From: Myxococcales bacterium
GTDB lineage: Bacteria > Myxococcota_A > Polyangia > Fen-1088
Assembly: GCA_022184915.1 (NCBI GenBank)
Contig: JAGTJU010000003.1
Span: 248,001-312,000 of the forward strand
Direction: 5' to 3'
Length of the DNA stretch: 64,000 nucleotides
Shown piece by piece: positions 30,682 to 40,631 of the stretch. The position numbers were made by a program, and so were the translations under genes. The stretch's first letter is position 1. Every line of letters starts with the position of its first letter. The notes beneath the pieces are model-generated. The model was not told the DNA's origin. It saw only the letters and a list, made by a program, of their open reading frames with translations, and searched no databases.

Positions 30682-30951
30682 ATGAAAACCTCCAAGACGA
30701 TCGTTCGCACCTCCACGGGCATCAAGGCCGGCGGCCTCTCCACCGTGAACCACAACCGCGCCCTCATCAAGACCGCTTCCGGCGCCAAGGCCGGTGGCTT
30801 CGCTCTCAACCACAACCGCGCCCTCATCAAGACCGCTTCCGGCGCCAAGGCCGGTGGCTTCGCTCTCAACCACAACCGCGCCCTCATCAAGACCGCTTCC
30901 GGCGCCAAGGCCGGTGGCTTCGCTCTCAACCACAACCGCGGCTTGGTTTAA
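30682..30951 (+). CDS. Tandem-repeat NHNR peptide precursor (89 aa)
   Basis: The product starts MKTSKTIVR and then consists of four repeats: one diverged copy (TSTGIKAGGLSTVNHNRALI), two identical copies of TASGAKAGGFALNHNRALIK, and a last one ending AGGFALNHNRGLV. The ATG at 30682 is chosen because upstream sequence in this frame is unlike the repeats and starts inside an inverted repeat region. There is no signal peptide, cysteine or hydrophobic helix. A single-copy paralogue is at 54888. The tandem structure resembles multicore precursors of processed peptides, but no maturase, protease or exporter is adjacent. I do not recognise the family; function unknown. Confidence 0.75.
   Translation: MKTSKTIVRTSTGIKAGGLSTVNHNRALIKTASGAKAGGFALNHNRALIKTASGAKAGGFALNHNRALIKTASGAKAGGFALNHNRGLV
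30747..30940 (+). repeat. Exact 60-bp tandem repeats
   Basis: About 3.2 units of a 60-bp sequence, identical base for base through three copies, each coding one 20-residue NHNR unit. Identity at silent positions means recent duplication or gene conversion, and the array is prone to copy-number change and to collapse in assembly. Confidence 0.9.
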
Positions 30952-30975
30952 TCACGCATCTTCGGCTCTGAACAC

Positions 30976-31002
30976 GCGCTGTCGGGCGCCTGCCCGAAGC
31001 GC
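30976..31002. other. Hairpin between repeat-peptide gene and trpA
   Basis: GCGCT-GT-CGGGC and GCCCG-AA-GCGC form a stem around a GCCT loop in the gap between the convergent peptide gene and trpA. No T-tract follows on either strand; it may help bidirectional termination or be structural only. Confidence 0.35.
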
Positions 31003-31061
31003 TGGGCACGGGGCAGAGGTCAAGGCAGAAGCCCTGGCCTTCGCTCCGTTTTCCGGTGGAG

Positions 31062-31837
31062 CTAACCGTTTTCCCTCAAGCCGCGGATGAACGGGTAGAC
31101 GCCTTCGACGCCCTTGTCTTCGACGATTCGGATCGTCTGCGTGCCGACCACGGCAATGTCTGCCTTCCCGCGAAGGAAGTCGACGTCATCCTTCGACTTG
31201 ACACCAAAGCCCACGGCCAGAGGCAAGTTCGTCGCCGCCCGGCATCGGTCGAGGTACCCATCCAGCTCCTTCGAGAAGGACGTGTTGCTGCCGGTGACGC
31301 CCTTGCGCGCCACGCAGTAAACGAACCCACGGCCATGTTCCGCCAGGTAACGGAGACGCGCCGGCGAGGTGTTGGGTGAATAGATGAAGATCGGGCTTTG
31401 CGACTGCTTGGCCATTTCTTCGAGGTAGTCGTGGCCTTCTTCAGGCGGAAGATCCGGCACGATCGCCCCCGCAAGACCCAGCGCCTTCATGCGCGCCACG
31501 AATGCGGCCACGCCGTATTTGTAAAGAATGTTGTAGTAGCTCATGAAGAGGAAGGGGATGTCGAATCTCTTCGTGACCTCCCCTGCGAACGCCAGGCAGC
31601 GTTCCACGGTGGAGCCGGCCTCGAGCGCCCGCTGGTTCGCATGCAGGATCACGGGGCCGTCGGCGATGGGCTCGGAAAACGGGATCTGGAGCTCCATCAA
31701 GTCCACACCGGCCTTCACCATCTCCTCGACGAGGCGCGAGCTCGTGTCGAAATCGGGATAGCCCATGACGATGTGGGTCATGAGCAGCATGCCCCGCTCT
31801 TCTTTCCTGCGCTTCAAGTAATCTTCGAGCATGGTCT

Positions 31838-31841
<4 letters not shown>
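31062..31841 (-). CDS. trpA: Tryptophan synthase alpha subunit
   Basis: Cleaves indole-3-glycerol phosphate to indole and glyceraldehyde-3-phosphate, passing indole to TrpB. 259 aa from ATG 31841. Catalytic Glu50 and Asp61 lie in MELQIPFSEPIADGP, and the phosphate-binding VGFGVKSKDDV and the C-terminal region are intact. The start is fixed by an ATGA overlap with the trpB stop; a longer open frame upstream has no family similarity. Last gene of the gntR-trpB-trpA operon. The LQIPFSEP variant differs from the more usual LGVPFSDP. Confidence 0.95.
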
Positions 31842-33075
<1,234 letters not shown>

Positions 33076-33079
<4 letters not shown>

Positions 33080-33840
33080 GTTTCGTTCTTTCCTTGAGTC
33101 CCACCGATGGACTGAGTGAATTGCACCTTGTCGGTGCGGCACAGCAGCTCCGCATGAAGCGCCGCGGGTGCACCTTCGAAATCCAACGTACGCCGCACCA
33201 GGAGCAGCGGGGTGCCCGCAGCAACCTCGAGCGCCCGGGCGTCGGCATCGCAGGCCGTTGCCACCGAGAACGTTTGCCGACCGCCCACGGGGCGCAGATA
33301 AAACTGCTCCTCGACCACCTGGGCCAGCGACCGATTCTCGAGAGCGATGGCATCGAGGCCTGGAAACACGGCCGCATCGAGCGTGAACCGTTCAATCAGG
33401 ACCGGGCCCCCCGCAAGCTCGGGCGTGGACGCGACCGTGGCCACCCGCGAGAACGCAAACACCACGCGCCCGGCCAGCGGCCCCGCCCCTTCGGCCGGTA
33501 GCTCCACCCGGCTCACGGGCGCCAAAAGGGCCGTCGAAAGCGCGAGCCCGCTCGAGCGAAACGACGCCACGGTGCCGGCGATCGAAAACACGTCCACCTC
33601 CGCCTCCGGGCCCCGCTCACGCACGAAGGTGCCCGCGCCGCGCCGCCGCTCGATGAGGCGCCGCGCCGCCAGAAGATCGGTTGCCTGCCGCACTGTGGGA
33701 CGCCCAATGCCGAAGGTTTGCGCCAGCTGCGTCTCCGATGGCAGGCGGCTGCCCGGCGGGTGAAAACCCGCACGAATCTCCCGGCTCAGCCGTTCGGCGA
33801 GCTGCGCGTAAAGCGGAAGGGGAGACCGTGGATTGAGCAC
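33076..33840 (-). CDS. GntR/HutC-family regulator with UTRA domain
   Basis: 254-aa regulator. The winged helix covers residues 1-70 (LPSETQLAQTFGIGRPTVRQATDLLAARRLIERRRGAGTFV), and the C-terminal two thirds fit a UTRA effector-binding domain (VLIERFTLDAAVFPG, VGGRQTFSVATACDADA). It is the first gene of a three-gene operon with 4-bp overlaps into trpB and from trpB into trpA. A perfect GntR-type palindrome 28 bp upstream of its ATG suggests autoregulation and hence control of trpBA. The effector is unknown; an amino acid, indole or aromatic metabolite is plausible. Confidence 0.9.
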
Positions 33841-33868
33841 CTCTCGGCTCAGGTTGGGGCAAAGACAT

Positions 33869-33888
33869 CAAGTTGTCAAGACAACTTG
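33869..33888. promoter_or_regulatory. GntR-type operator upstream of gntR-trpBA
   Basis: Perfect palindrome CAAGTTGTCAAGACAACTTG, 9-bp arms around AA, whose core TTGTC-AA-GACAA fits the HutC/GntR operator shape. On the minus strand it contains TTGACA, a possible -35 element, so repressor binding would exclude RNA polymerase. It ends 29 bp before the regulator's ATG. Confidence 0.75.
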
Positions 33889-33954
33889 GCAAGAAGCGGT
33901 GCCCCGGGGGATACACCGCCTCAGCCGTCCTGTTACCTCTTTCGGTCGACGGGC

Positions 33955-34344
33955 CTATGCGGAACGTTCCCTGAGGGCCGAAACCTTTGCCAAGGTCGTG
34001 TAGTCACGGTCACGATGCAACACCGTCACGCCATGACGAATCGCAATGGCAGCGATCAGACAATCGATGGACGAGCGGACGGTCACGCCCGATCGTCTCG
34101 CCACACGAAACAGATCGACGGCGCCCTCGAACACCGGCAGCGACAGCGGAGATTCCAAACAAGGGAAGGACACCATCGCCTCGCGGGCTCGCCGGTAAGC
34201 GGACTCGTCACGAAATCCCTGCAAGACCTCCTGGATGACAGGCAAACACGTGACGACGTCGTCGAGGCTAGCAACCTCCTCCAGTCGTAGGGTCGGCTTG
34301 CGCTGGAAGACCGCGATCCACACTGACGTGTCAACGAGAAACAC
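33955..34344 (-). CDS. vapC: VapC-like PIN-domain toxin
   Basis: 129-aa PIN-domain ribonuclease. The acidic active-site residues are in place: Asp5 (MFLVDTSVWI), Glu39 (PVIQEVLQGF), Asp94 (SSIDCLIAAIA) and Asp112 (LHRDRDYTTLA). Its start overlaps the end of the antitoxin gene by 14 bp, the usual order for VapBC. Likely target is tRNA or rRNA, as for the family; the exact site cannot be read from the sequence. Confidence 0.92.
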   Translation of the reverse strand: MFLVDTSVWIAVFQRKPTLRLEEVASLDDVVTCLPVIQEVLQGFRDESAYRRAREAMVSFPCLESPLSLPVFEGAVDLFRVARRSGVTVRSSIDCLIAAIAIRHGVTVLHRDRDYTTLAKVSALRERSA

Positions 34345-34561
34345 GCGATCGCTTCCCCGGCTTGGGCCGGTCGGTGCGCATCTCTGTCAGATCGCCCTCC
34401 CAAAGACCGCTTCCCGCCAGTTCCAAGATCTGCCGGGCCTTTGCCCTTCGGACGAAGTCTTCCAACGCGCGCTCGATCGTTCGCGAGTATGTGCGTTCTC
34501 CGGCCAGCCGCGTCGCCTCCTCGAGCAGGTCCTCGCGCAACACAACATTTGTACGTTTCAT
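34331..34561 (-). CDS. vapB: VapB-like antitoxin
   Basis: 76-aa antitoxin from ATG 34561. The N-terminal MKRTNVVLREDLLEEATRLA is the ribbon-helix-helix-like form of VapB antitoxins that pair with this PIN subgroup, followed by a central helix and a basic C-terminal tail (DRPKPGKRSRVSR) expected to wrap the toxin. Longer upstream starts add sequence with no similarity. It overlaps the toxin gene by 14 bp. Confidence 0.85.
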   Translation of the reverse strand: MKRTNVVLREDLLEEATRLAGERTYSRTIERALEDFVRRAKARQILELAGSGLWEGDLTEMRTDRPKPGKRSRVSR

Positions 34562-34736
34562 GTGTATCGTGAGTCTAACACGCTCCGCACAAGGTCCGCT
34601 GGGCATCACCGCGCGTGAAAACGGGGTGGCTCGCAATGCCCCGCGTCGGATGACACCGATCCGTGAGTGAGTTGTGACCTGAGGCTTTGTGCTTCCCACG
34701 TAAAGTGCGGCTCAAACCCACGAAGCGAGGCGCGCG

Positions 34737-36830
34737 ATGACGGTAACGATGGTAACGAAGTGGCAAGCGGTGACGGCGGCTGGAGTGGCTCTGGCCCTCG
34801 GCCTCTTCGCATGTAACGGCAACGGGACTGACGCCGACGCAGGCGGCTCGACGGGCGACTTGAGAATCGCTCTGTCCAGCGTGCCGGCGGGAACGCAATG
34901 CCTGGCGGTCGACGTCAGCGGCGCCCGCGCGCGCAACGTGACGTTCGATCTAACCCCCGGCGCACCAGCCTCCTTTCTCATCGATCGACTCCCTCTGGGA
35001 TTGGTCACCGTATCGGCCCGGTCGTTCGATGCGCCTTGCGCCGTCATCGCGGGTCTCGAGCCGTCCTTCGTAAACGAAGCACCTGTGACCGTGCGGATCG
35101 AGCTTCGCGCCGTGGCGCAGGTTCTTCTCAAGCTCATCCGCAACGGCCGGCTGTCGGTCGGCATCGATTTCGAACCCGATAGCCATGTGTGCGCCGGAGT
35201 TCCTGACGGTGACCTCTGCCAAGGCGGTAACCTGCGCGTTCAGCTTTTGGCTTTCAACGACTTCCATGGACAGCTCTCGCAGGGACGTTTTGTGTCGGGG
35301 CGGCCGGTCGGGGGCGCTGCCATTTTGGGCAGCTACCTCAAGGCGGCAGCCGCAGGGCGGGAGGCGCAAACGCTGATCGTGCACGCGGGAGACCACGTGG
35401 GCGCATCTCCGGCTGCCTCGGCCTTGTTGCAGGACGAGCCCTCCATCACGTTCCTGAACATGCTGGCAAACGAAAGCTGTACCTACGCCGACCGTACGAA
35501 CGCAAACTGCAACCTCGTGGGCACGTTGGGCAACCATGAATTCGATGAGGGCAGAAGCGAGCTCCTGCGTCTCATCGGGGGCGGCAATCATCCCATGGGT
35601 CCGTACTTGGAAAGTCCCTATCGGGGCACGAGGTTCCCCTATATCTCCGCCAACGTGGTCGACGAAGCGACGGGCGCGCCGCTCCTTCCCCCCTACGTGG
35701 TCAAAAACGTGCGGGGTGTACCTGTCGCATTCGTCGGCGCGGTGCTCGAGACCACGCCCACCATCGTCACGCCGACGGGTGTGGCCGGGTTGAAGTTCCT
35801 CGACGAGGCCGACGCCGCCAACAGCTACGTGCCGGAACTGAAAGCAGCGGGCGTGCGCGCCATCGTCCTGGTCATCCATCAGGGGGGGCGGCAGTCCAGC
35901 TTCACAGGTCCAACGAAAGCCGTGCCTGGCGTCATCGACGGCCCGGACATCTTGGACATCATCGCGCGACTCGACCCTGAGTTCGACGTCGTTGTCAGCG
36001 GCCACGCGCACAGCTTTACGAATGCGATCGTCCCCCGTCCCGGAGCGGACGATATCCTGGTCACGCAGGCGTTTTCGGCCAGCACGGCCTACGCCGACAT
36101 CGAGCTGCTGGTGGATCCGGTTTCGGGTGACGTGGTGGGCAGGTCGGCCGAGGTCATCACCACGTTTTCGGACGTGGCACCCGGCAACACTCCCGATCCC
36201 GCAATCGCGACCCTCGTCATCGACGCAGAAGCCAGAGTGGCCCCGTTGGTCAACAGGGTGGTCGGCGTTGCGCCGGTGCCGCTGACCCGCACCGAAAACA
36301 CAGCAGGCGAATCAGTGATGGGCAACCTGATTGCCGATGCCCAACGCGCCGCCACGGGCACTCAGTTTGCCTTCATGAACCCAGGTGGCATCCGTGCCGA
36401 TATCGATGCCGGAGACATTACCTGGGGTGAGCTCTTCACCGTGCAGCCTTTTGGCAATAGCCTCGTCACCATGCAGCTCACGGGGGCGCAGATCAAAAAC
36501 GTGCTCGAGCAACAATGGGCGGCGCCGCAGCCGTTTCCTCGCATCATGAAGGTCTCGGGCCTCTCCTACACCTGGGATGCCGCATTGCCGCCCGGCGCTC
36601 GTGTGGTCGAGGTACGGGATGCCGCCACCAACACGGTGCTCGACCCCACTGCTCTTTACACCATCACTGCCAACAACTTCATGGCGGCCGGTGGCGACAA
36701 CTTCGTCGAGTTCACCAAGGGCTTAAACCAGGTCGGTGGAGACGTCGATCTGGACGCCTTGATTGAGTACGTCGAGGAGAACAGCCCGGTGACCGCGGTC
36801 ATCGAGGGGCGCATCGTTCGTCTCAACTGA
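34737..36830 (+). CDS. 5'-nucleotidase-family lipoprotein
   Basis: 697-aa lipoprotein (signal peptide to LGLFAC, Cys26). A small N-terminal beta domain (about 40-160) precedes a calcineurin-like metallophosphatase domain with the metal-binding motifs AFNDFHG, HAGDHVGAS, GTLGNHEFD and VVSGHAH, then a 5'-nucleotidase C-terminal domain (NPGGIRADID, TVQPFGNSLV, MAAGGDNF). Expected to hydrolyse nucleotides or UDP-sugars outside the cytoplasm for phosphate or nucleoside salvage. RBS GAGG is close to the ATG. The parvulin gene follows 41 bp downstream. Confidence 0.92.
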   Translation: MTVTMVTKWQAVTAAGVALALGLFACNGNGTDADAGGSTGDLRIALSSVPAGTQCLAVDVSGARARNVTFDLTPGAPASFLIDRLPLGLVTVSARSFDAPCAVIAGLEPSFVNEAPVTVRIELRAVAQVLLKLIRNGRLSVGIDFEPDSHVCAGVPDGDLCQGGNLRVQLLAFNDFHGQLSQGRFVSGRPVGGAAILGSYLKAAAAGREAQTLIVHAGDHVGASPAASALLQDEPSITFLNMLANESCTYADRTNANCNLVGTLGNHEFDEGRSELLRLIGGGNHPMGPYLESPYRGTRFPYISANVVDEATGAPLLPPYVVKNVRGVPVAFVGAVLETTPTIVTPTGVAGLKFLDEADAANSYVPELKAAGVRAIVLVIHQGGRQSSFTGPTKAVPGVIDGPDILDIIARLDPEFDVVVSGHAHSFTNAIVPRPGADDILVTQAFSASTAYADIELLVDPVSGDVVGRSAEVITTFSDVAPGNTPDPAIATLVIDAEARVAPLVNRVVGVAPVPLTRTENTAGESVMGNLIADAQRAATGTQFAFMNPGGIRADIDAGDITWGELFTVQPFGNSLVTMQLTGAQIKNVLEQQWAAPQPFPRIMKVSGLSYTWDAALPPGARVVEVRDAATNTVLDPTALYTITANNFMAAGGDNFVEFTKGLNQVGGDVDLDALIEYVEENSPVTAVIEGRIVRLN

Positions 36831-36871
36831 CGGGACGTGGAGCAAACATCCCCCCCGGCCTGCATCGCCCT

Positions 36872-37831
36872 GTGAGGTCATTGCCCTTCGCTGCCCGATG
36901 GACAGCACGTGCGGCGACACTTCTTTGGTGGTCGCTCATGGTTGGCGCCTGCCGGTCGCCGGTGAAGACGCCAGCGGATCATCACATCCCTGGGGGGCTG
37001 GGGGTGTCGCGCCCCCACGCCGTCCAGGGGGCAGGAGCAGCGGCGTCGGGCGGCGACACGGTGGTGGCCTGGGTGGGTGAAATCGCGCTGACAGAGGAGG
37101 ATCTGGCCCGGCAGGCGGCGCGGGCGCACCGGGTTGGCGTTGCACCGACCACACCGGCCGCGCGGCAGACGCTTCTGCAGAATCTGGTGCGCTTCGAGCT
37201 CTTGGCCCAGGAGGCCGATCGGCGTGGGCTGATGCAGGATCCCGAGGTGTTGCATGTGGCACGTCAACAAGCCGTGGCGAAGCTGATCCAGGACGAGGTT
37301 GGCCGAGCCTCGGATCCGGCGCGCATCACGGACGCGGATGTACAACGCTTCCATGACGAAAAGCTCGAGCACATGTTCACGCGCCCCGCGGCGGTCCGCG
37401 TGATCGACCTCGCCCTCCGCGACGAGCGCGAAGCGCGGCGCCTGTGGGCCATCGCGCGGCAGCTGGCTCCCTCGGACGAGCAAGGCTTCGTCGCGCTGGT
37501 GCTCGCCCACGGGGCAGATCCGCATCTGACAAAGACCAAAGGTGATCGCGGGTTCGTGGACGAAACGAGCGTGCTTCCCAAAGCTCTGGTGCGTGCAGCT
37601 CTTTCGCTCTCGAAGCCGGGGGAGGTCTCCGATCCCGTACCAACCGAGGACGGATACGTTCACCTGCTGCGGCTACAGGCCCGACGTGCGCCTGTCGTCC
37701 AGGGGTTGCGAGAAGCTGAGCCCGCCATTCGCCAGCAGATAGAGCGCGAGCGGCGAGATCGGGCGATCGAAGCCCTCGTGGAGCGCCTGGGAACCATGAA
37801 CAAGGTTCGCTTCGCAGCCAAGCGCGACTGA
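36872..37831 (+). CDS. Parvulin-type peptidyl-prolyl isomerase lipoprotein
   Basis: 319-aa PpiC/SurA-like protein from GTG 36872. Signal peptide and lipobox SLMVGAC anchor it to a membrane. An N-terminal helical SurA-like region (LTEEDLARQAARAHRVG, LLQNLVRFELLAQEADRRGL) precedes a parvulin domain with KTKGDRGFVDETSVLPKALVRAALSLSKPGEVSDPVPTEDGYV (its motif shown in part). Likely folds or escorts envelope proteins. Possibly co-transcribed with the 5'-nucleotidase gene. Confidence 0.85.
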   Translation: MRSLPFAARWTARAATLLWWSLMVGACRSPVKTPADHHIPGGLGVSRPHAVQGAGAAASGGDTVVAWVGEIALTEEDLARQAARAHRVGVAPTTPAARQTLLQNLVRFELLAQEADRRGLMQDPEVLHVARQQAVAKLIQDEVGRASDPARITDADVQRFHDEKLEHMFTRPAAVRVIDLALRDEREARRLWAIARQLAPSDEQGFVALVLAHGADPHLTKTKGDRGFVDETSVLPKALVRAALSLSKPGEVSDPVPTEDGYVHLLRLQARRAPVVQGLREAEPAIRQQIERERRDRAIEALVERLGTMNKVRFAAKRD

Positions 37832-37881
37832 CGCACGCGTCTTGGGCGATCAGCACACGCGCACGGCCGATCGCCAGCGGC

Positions 37882-38502
37882 TCAGCGCCAGGCCGCGATG
37901 AAGTCTCCCACAGCCCTTGCGATGGCGCGGTCGACGTCGTCCTGGGTGCGCCCCGTCCGCGCCAACGTTCGTTTCGCAACTTGCAGGGAGTGATCCCCGT
38001 CGTCAACGAGGTGCAGCGTGGCGGGACATGCCAGGCTCGGAAGCAAGGAAACGAGTTCGTCTGTGGGACAGAGTGGATCGCGGGTGCCTTGCACGAAGAG
38101 CACCGGCAGGCGAAGACGCGCGAGGATCTCGGCGCGGCTCTTGCCCGCGCCCGCGCTTCTCAACGGATAACCGAAGCAGATCACGCCGCGCGCGCCGGTG
38201 TCCTGCTCGGCCGCCAGGTGGCAGCTCACCCGCCCACCCATCGATTTGCCTGCCAAAAAAACGCTTGCGTCCTCCGCGGTCGCGCGAGCTCCTTTCAACG
38301 CTTCCGCGTGGTGAGCCACGAGACGGGGCAAGGGATCGGGGCGCTTGCTCCCCGAAGCCATGTAGGCGTAGTCGAAGGTGTGCACACGACCGAATGCAAC
38401 AAGGCGTTCGGCCCACGCTCGCATCCACGGGTGAGACGACGACGCCCCGGCTCCATGAGCGAACAATATGACAGCAGGCCCCATCAATGATGGGCCTAGC
38501 AC
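37882..38502 (-). CDS. Alpha/beta-hydrolase, KANL3/Tex30-like
   Basis: 206-aa small alpha/beta-hydrolase. The oxyanion/strand region LFAHGAGASSSHPWM, nucleophile elbow GKSMGGR, acid in FVQGTRDPLCP and histidine in LVDDGDHSL form a complete catalytic triad. The substrate cannot be predicted; relatives are annotated as dienelactone hydrolase-like. It is followed on the same strand by no obvious partner; the lipoprotein gene upstream ends 16 bp before its start. Confidence 0.85.
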   Translation of the reverse strand: MLGPSLMGPAVILFAHGAGASSSHPWMRAWAERLVAFGRVHTFDYAYMASGSKRPDPLPRLVAHHAEALKGARATAEDASVFLAGKSMGGRVSCHLAAEQDTGARGVICFGYPLRSAGAGKSRAEILARLRLPVLFVQGTRDPLCPTDELVSLLPSLACPATLHLVDDGDHSLQVAKRTLARTGRTQDDVDRAIARAVGDFIAAWR

Positions 38503-38517
38503 GACGCGCGCTTGCGT

Positions 38518-39381
38518 TCACTCTGCAAGCAGCGGAATGCTGCAACCTGCGGGAGGAGCCTGGGCCCCTATGAAACGCTCGGACACCAGGCGACGCAAGG
38601 GGCGCAGGGTAAAGGCGCTGAGTATGTCCGTGTGAAAGGCTTTCTGCTCATCGCAGCTCAGCTTCTCGCTTCCGTAGAGCACATAGGCGTATTCGCGGCT
38701 GCCATCGGGGCGGAGCCACTCGCCAAGGGCTCCTCCGTTGACCACCCGCGCGCTTCCCGTTGCGAAGTACAGGTCCTGATAGGTTCCGGAAGGAAAGTAG
38801 GGACCGAGAAAGAGGTGGGCGAAGAACAAGTGCAGAGGGGTTTCGAAGTCGCCGTTTCCCTTCGCGGGGCCCAAGTTGGTGGCATGAATGAACGAGTGAG
38901 GGATCTGCGTGCGCCCTTGCCACGGGAAGAAGTACTTCGTGGACGCCACGAGGCCCATCGCCGCTTCAGGCACGCTGACGCGAAGCCAGGCCTCGGGGCT
39001 ATCGACCTTCTCGATACAAATCGCGTCGATGGGCTTTTCAGGGAGGCTGCTGTTGAAATGGGCGGTCATCTGCTCGCAGGTCCAGCGCCCCGTGGCGGGC
39101 AGTCCAGCCACGGCGGGTGTTCCCCCGGCCCCCGCATCGGTTCCAGCAGAGCCTCCCAGCGCGCTGCCTCCGCCCGCTTCCGCTCCCGCGCCCGCGTTGC
39201 CCGTGCTGCCCCCTGAGGCACCCCCCAGCCCCGAACCACCTTCGTTGCGTCCGGCATCGACCTCCGCCCGTGGCTCATTGTCGGGGCTCCCACCGCACCC
39301 GGGCCATGTGAGATAGAGGAGCAGGGAGAGGACCGGGAGGCACACTTGTCTCGGGGCGTGACACAGGAGTCGTTGGGTCAT
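38518..39381 (-). CDS. Lipoprotein with glycine-rich linker
   Basis: 287-aa predicted lipoprotein from ATG 39381 (signal peptide ending LLLYLTWPGC); longer starts in the frame add non-signal sequence. After lipidation comes a Gly/Ala/Ser-rich linker of about 60 residues, then a domain with three or four cysteines (WTCEQMTAH, AICIEKV, LSCDEQKAF). No family was recognised. It ends 15 bp before the hydrolase gene, so they may be co-transcribed. Confidence 0.75.
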   Translation of the reverse strand: MTQRLLCHAPRQVCLPVLSLLLYLTWPGCGGSPDNEPRAEVDAGRNEGGSGLGGASGGSTGNAGAGAEAGGGSALGGSAGTDAGAGGTPAVAGLPATGRWTCEQMTAHFNSSLPEKPIDAICIEKVDSPEAWLRVSVPEAAMGLVASTKYFFPWQGRTQIPHSFIHATNLGPAKGNGDFETPLHLFFAHLFLGPYFPSGTYQDLYFATGSARVVNGGALGEWLRPDGSREYAYVLYGSEKLSCDEQKAFHTDILSAFTLRPLRRLVSERFIGAQAPPAGCSIPLLAE

Positions 39382-39575
39382 GAGCTGCACTCTTTGTGGC
39401 CGGGGCTTGCCGTTCCTTACAGGGAAATCGTCTTGGGACGGTGGCATAGCGTCAACGAAACGACTCAAGGACGGCAAGCGGATGCCGAAAGACCGCATTC
39501 GGTAAACCAACGACTCGACGAGGCGGAAGTTGCGAGCCTGAGCTTGCCAGGCTGGGTACGAGAGGCGGGCAAGCC

Positions 39576-40475
39576 TCACCAGCGCCGGGCGAGAAAGAAC
39601 GATAGGCCGCTTTGCTTGTGGCCTCCGAGCCATACCGGGAGCCGGGAGCGTTGGCTCCTGCCGCGCGTGAGCGTGACGCTTCCGAATCCAAAGTCCCACA
39701 CATTATCGACCACCCAACCGAATCGAAAGTCCACACCCACGCGGCTATGTCCCTCGAACTGGGGATCGCCGGGGACCCAGAAGGCCCGCCCTCGCACGGC
39801 GAAGGGATGAATCACTTCAACTCCCCATGACGCGTAGGGGATCCACTCATAGGGGAGACGCACGCGTATGGCCCCCGAGAGGTCTGCCTCGAAGAGAGAG
39901 GGAGCGTCGCTTGCCTCTTCGTTGAGCATCGCGACACGTTGAACCTTCGCGCGGAAGACCATCGAATAAATTCCGTGTGTACCCAGCGGAAGGTGCCCCT
40001 GGACGCCCGCCGCGAGGTGCACCAAATGCCCCGGCGACCTAGACAGGGCTTGAACGTCGAGTTGGGTGATGGCCCAGAGACGCTCGAGGATCTGGCGTTC
40101 GACGGCCAAAACGCCGCTCTGCCAGTTGCCGGTGGCAAATCCGGGGCGCTGGTTGAGGGCCGTGACGCCCATCCGTGCCACCCAGGCCAAGGTGACCGGC
40201 ATTTGCAACGATAGAGACGTCGCGTTCAGATCGAGGCCACCGTAGGCTTGCTGCCACAAGCCCACACCGCTTTCCCAAAACGTCACGTCGGCACGCACTT
40301 CGCTGCGCGTCAAGGCGTTGCGGCTCTTGACCAGCTCGTCCGCGACCGCCACGGGCGCGGCATGGGCGCACACGGACTGCGCTCCGAAGCCCGTCGCTGT
40401 CAGACCCAGCCCAACGACGAATATGGCCGAGACGAAGCGGTAAGCGTTGTGTTTCGTTGAGTCGACGGCCCTCAC
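39576..40475 (-). CDS. Predicted outer-membrane beta-barrel protein
   Basis: 299-aa protein from GTG 40475 with signal peptide (RFVSAIFVVGLGLTATGFG to AHA). Alternating hydrophobic and polar residues (SLSLQMPVTLAWVARMG, GIYSMVFRAKVQRVA, EADLSGAIRVRLPYEWIPYA, RVGVDFRFGWVVDNVWDFGFG) suggest membrane beta-strands, and it ends FFLARRW with an aromatic last residue as in outer-membrane proteins. Family not recognised. Divergent from the macroglobulin gene with about 156 bp between starts. Confidence 0.65.
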   Translation of the reverse strand: MRAVDSTKHNAYRFVSAIFVVGLGLTATGFGAQSVCAHAAPVAVADELVKSRNALTRSEVRADVTFWESGVGLWQQAYGGLDLNATSLSLQMPVTLAWVARMGVTALNQRPGFATGNWQSGVLAVERQILERLWAITQLDVQALSRSPGHLVHLAAGVQGHLPLGTHGIYSMVFRAKVQRVAMLNEEASDAPSLFEADLSGAIRVRLPYEWIPYASWGVEVIHPFAVRGRAFWVPGDPQFEGHSRVGVDFRFGWVVDNVWDFGFGSVTLTRGRSQRSRLPVWLGGHKQSGLSFFLARRW

Positions 40476-40631
40476 GATGTTTATTGATCCCGAAGCCTGG
40501 TCAATCGGGTCAAATATTCTGAGTCGATCTCGAATGAGAAGAAACGGTGACCCGAAACCGGGCGAAGCATGCACTGGCCCACGTGGCACCATGACGAGAT
40601 TGTGTGAAGAACACGTGATGAGGCCTTTCGA

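Noticed and set aside
30747-30940. 60-bp repeats as a CRISPR array
   Set aside because: Units are contiguous with no unique spacers, are in frame with a protein-coding gene and lie beside no cas genes.
30439-30951. 170-aa version of the repeat-peptide ORF starting at 30439
   Set aside because: The extra 81 residues come from the inverted-repeat and leader region and share nothing with the paralogue at 54888; ATG 30682 gives a matching N-terminus (MKT... versus MKN...).
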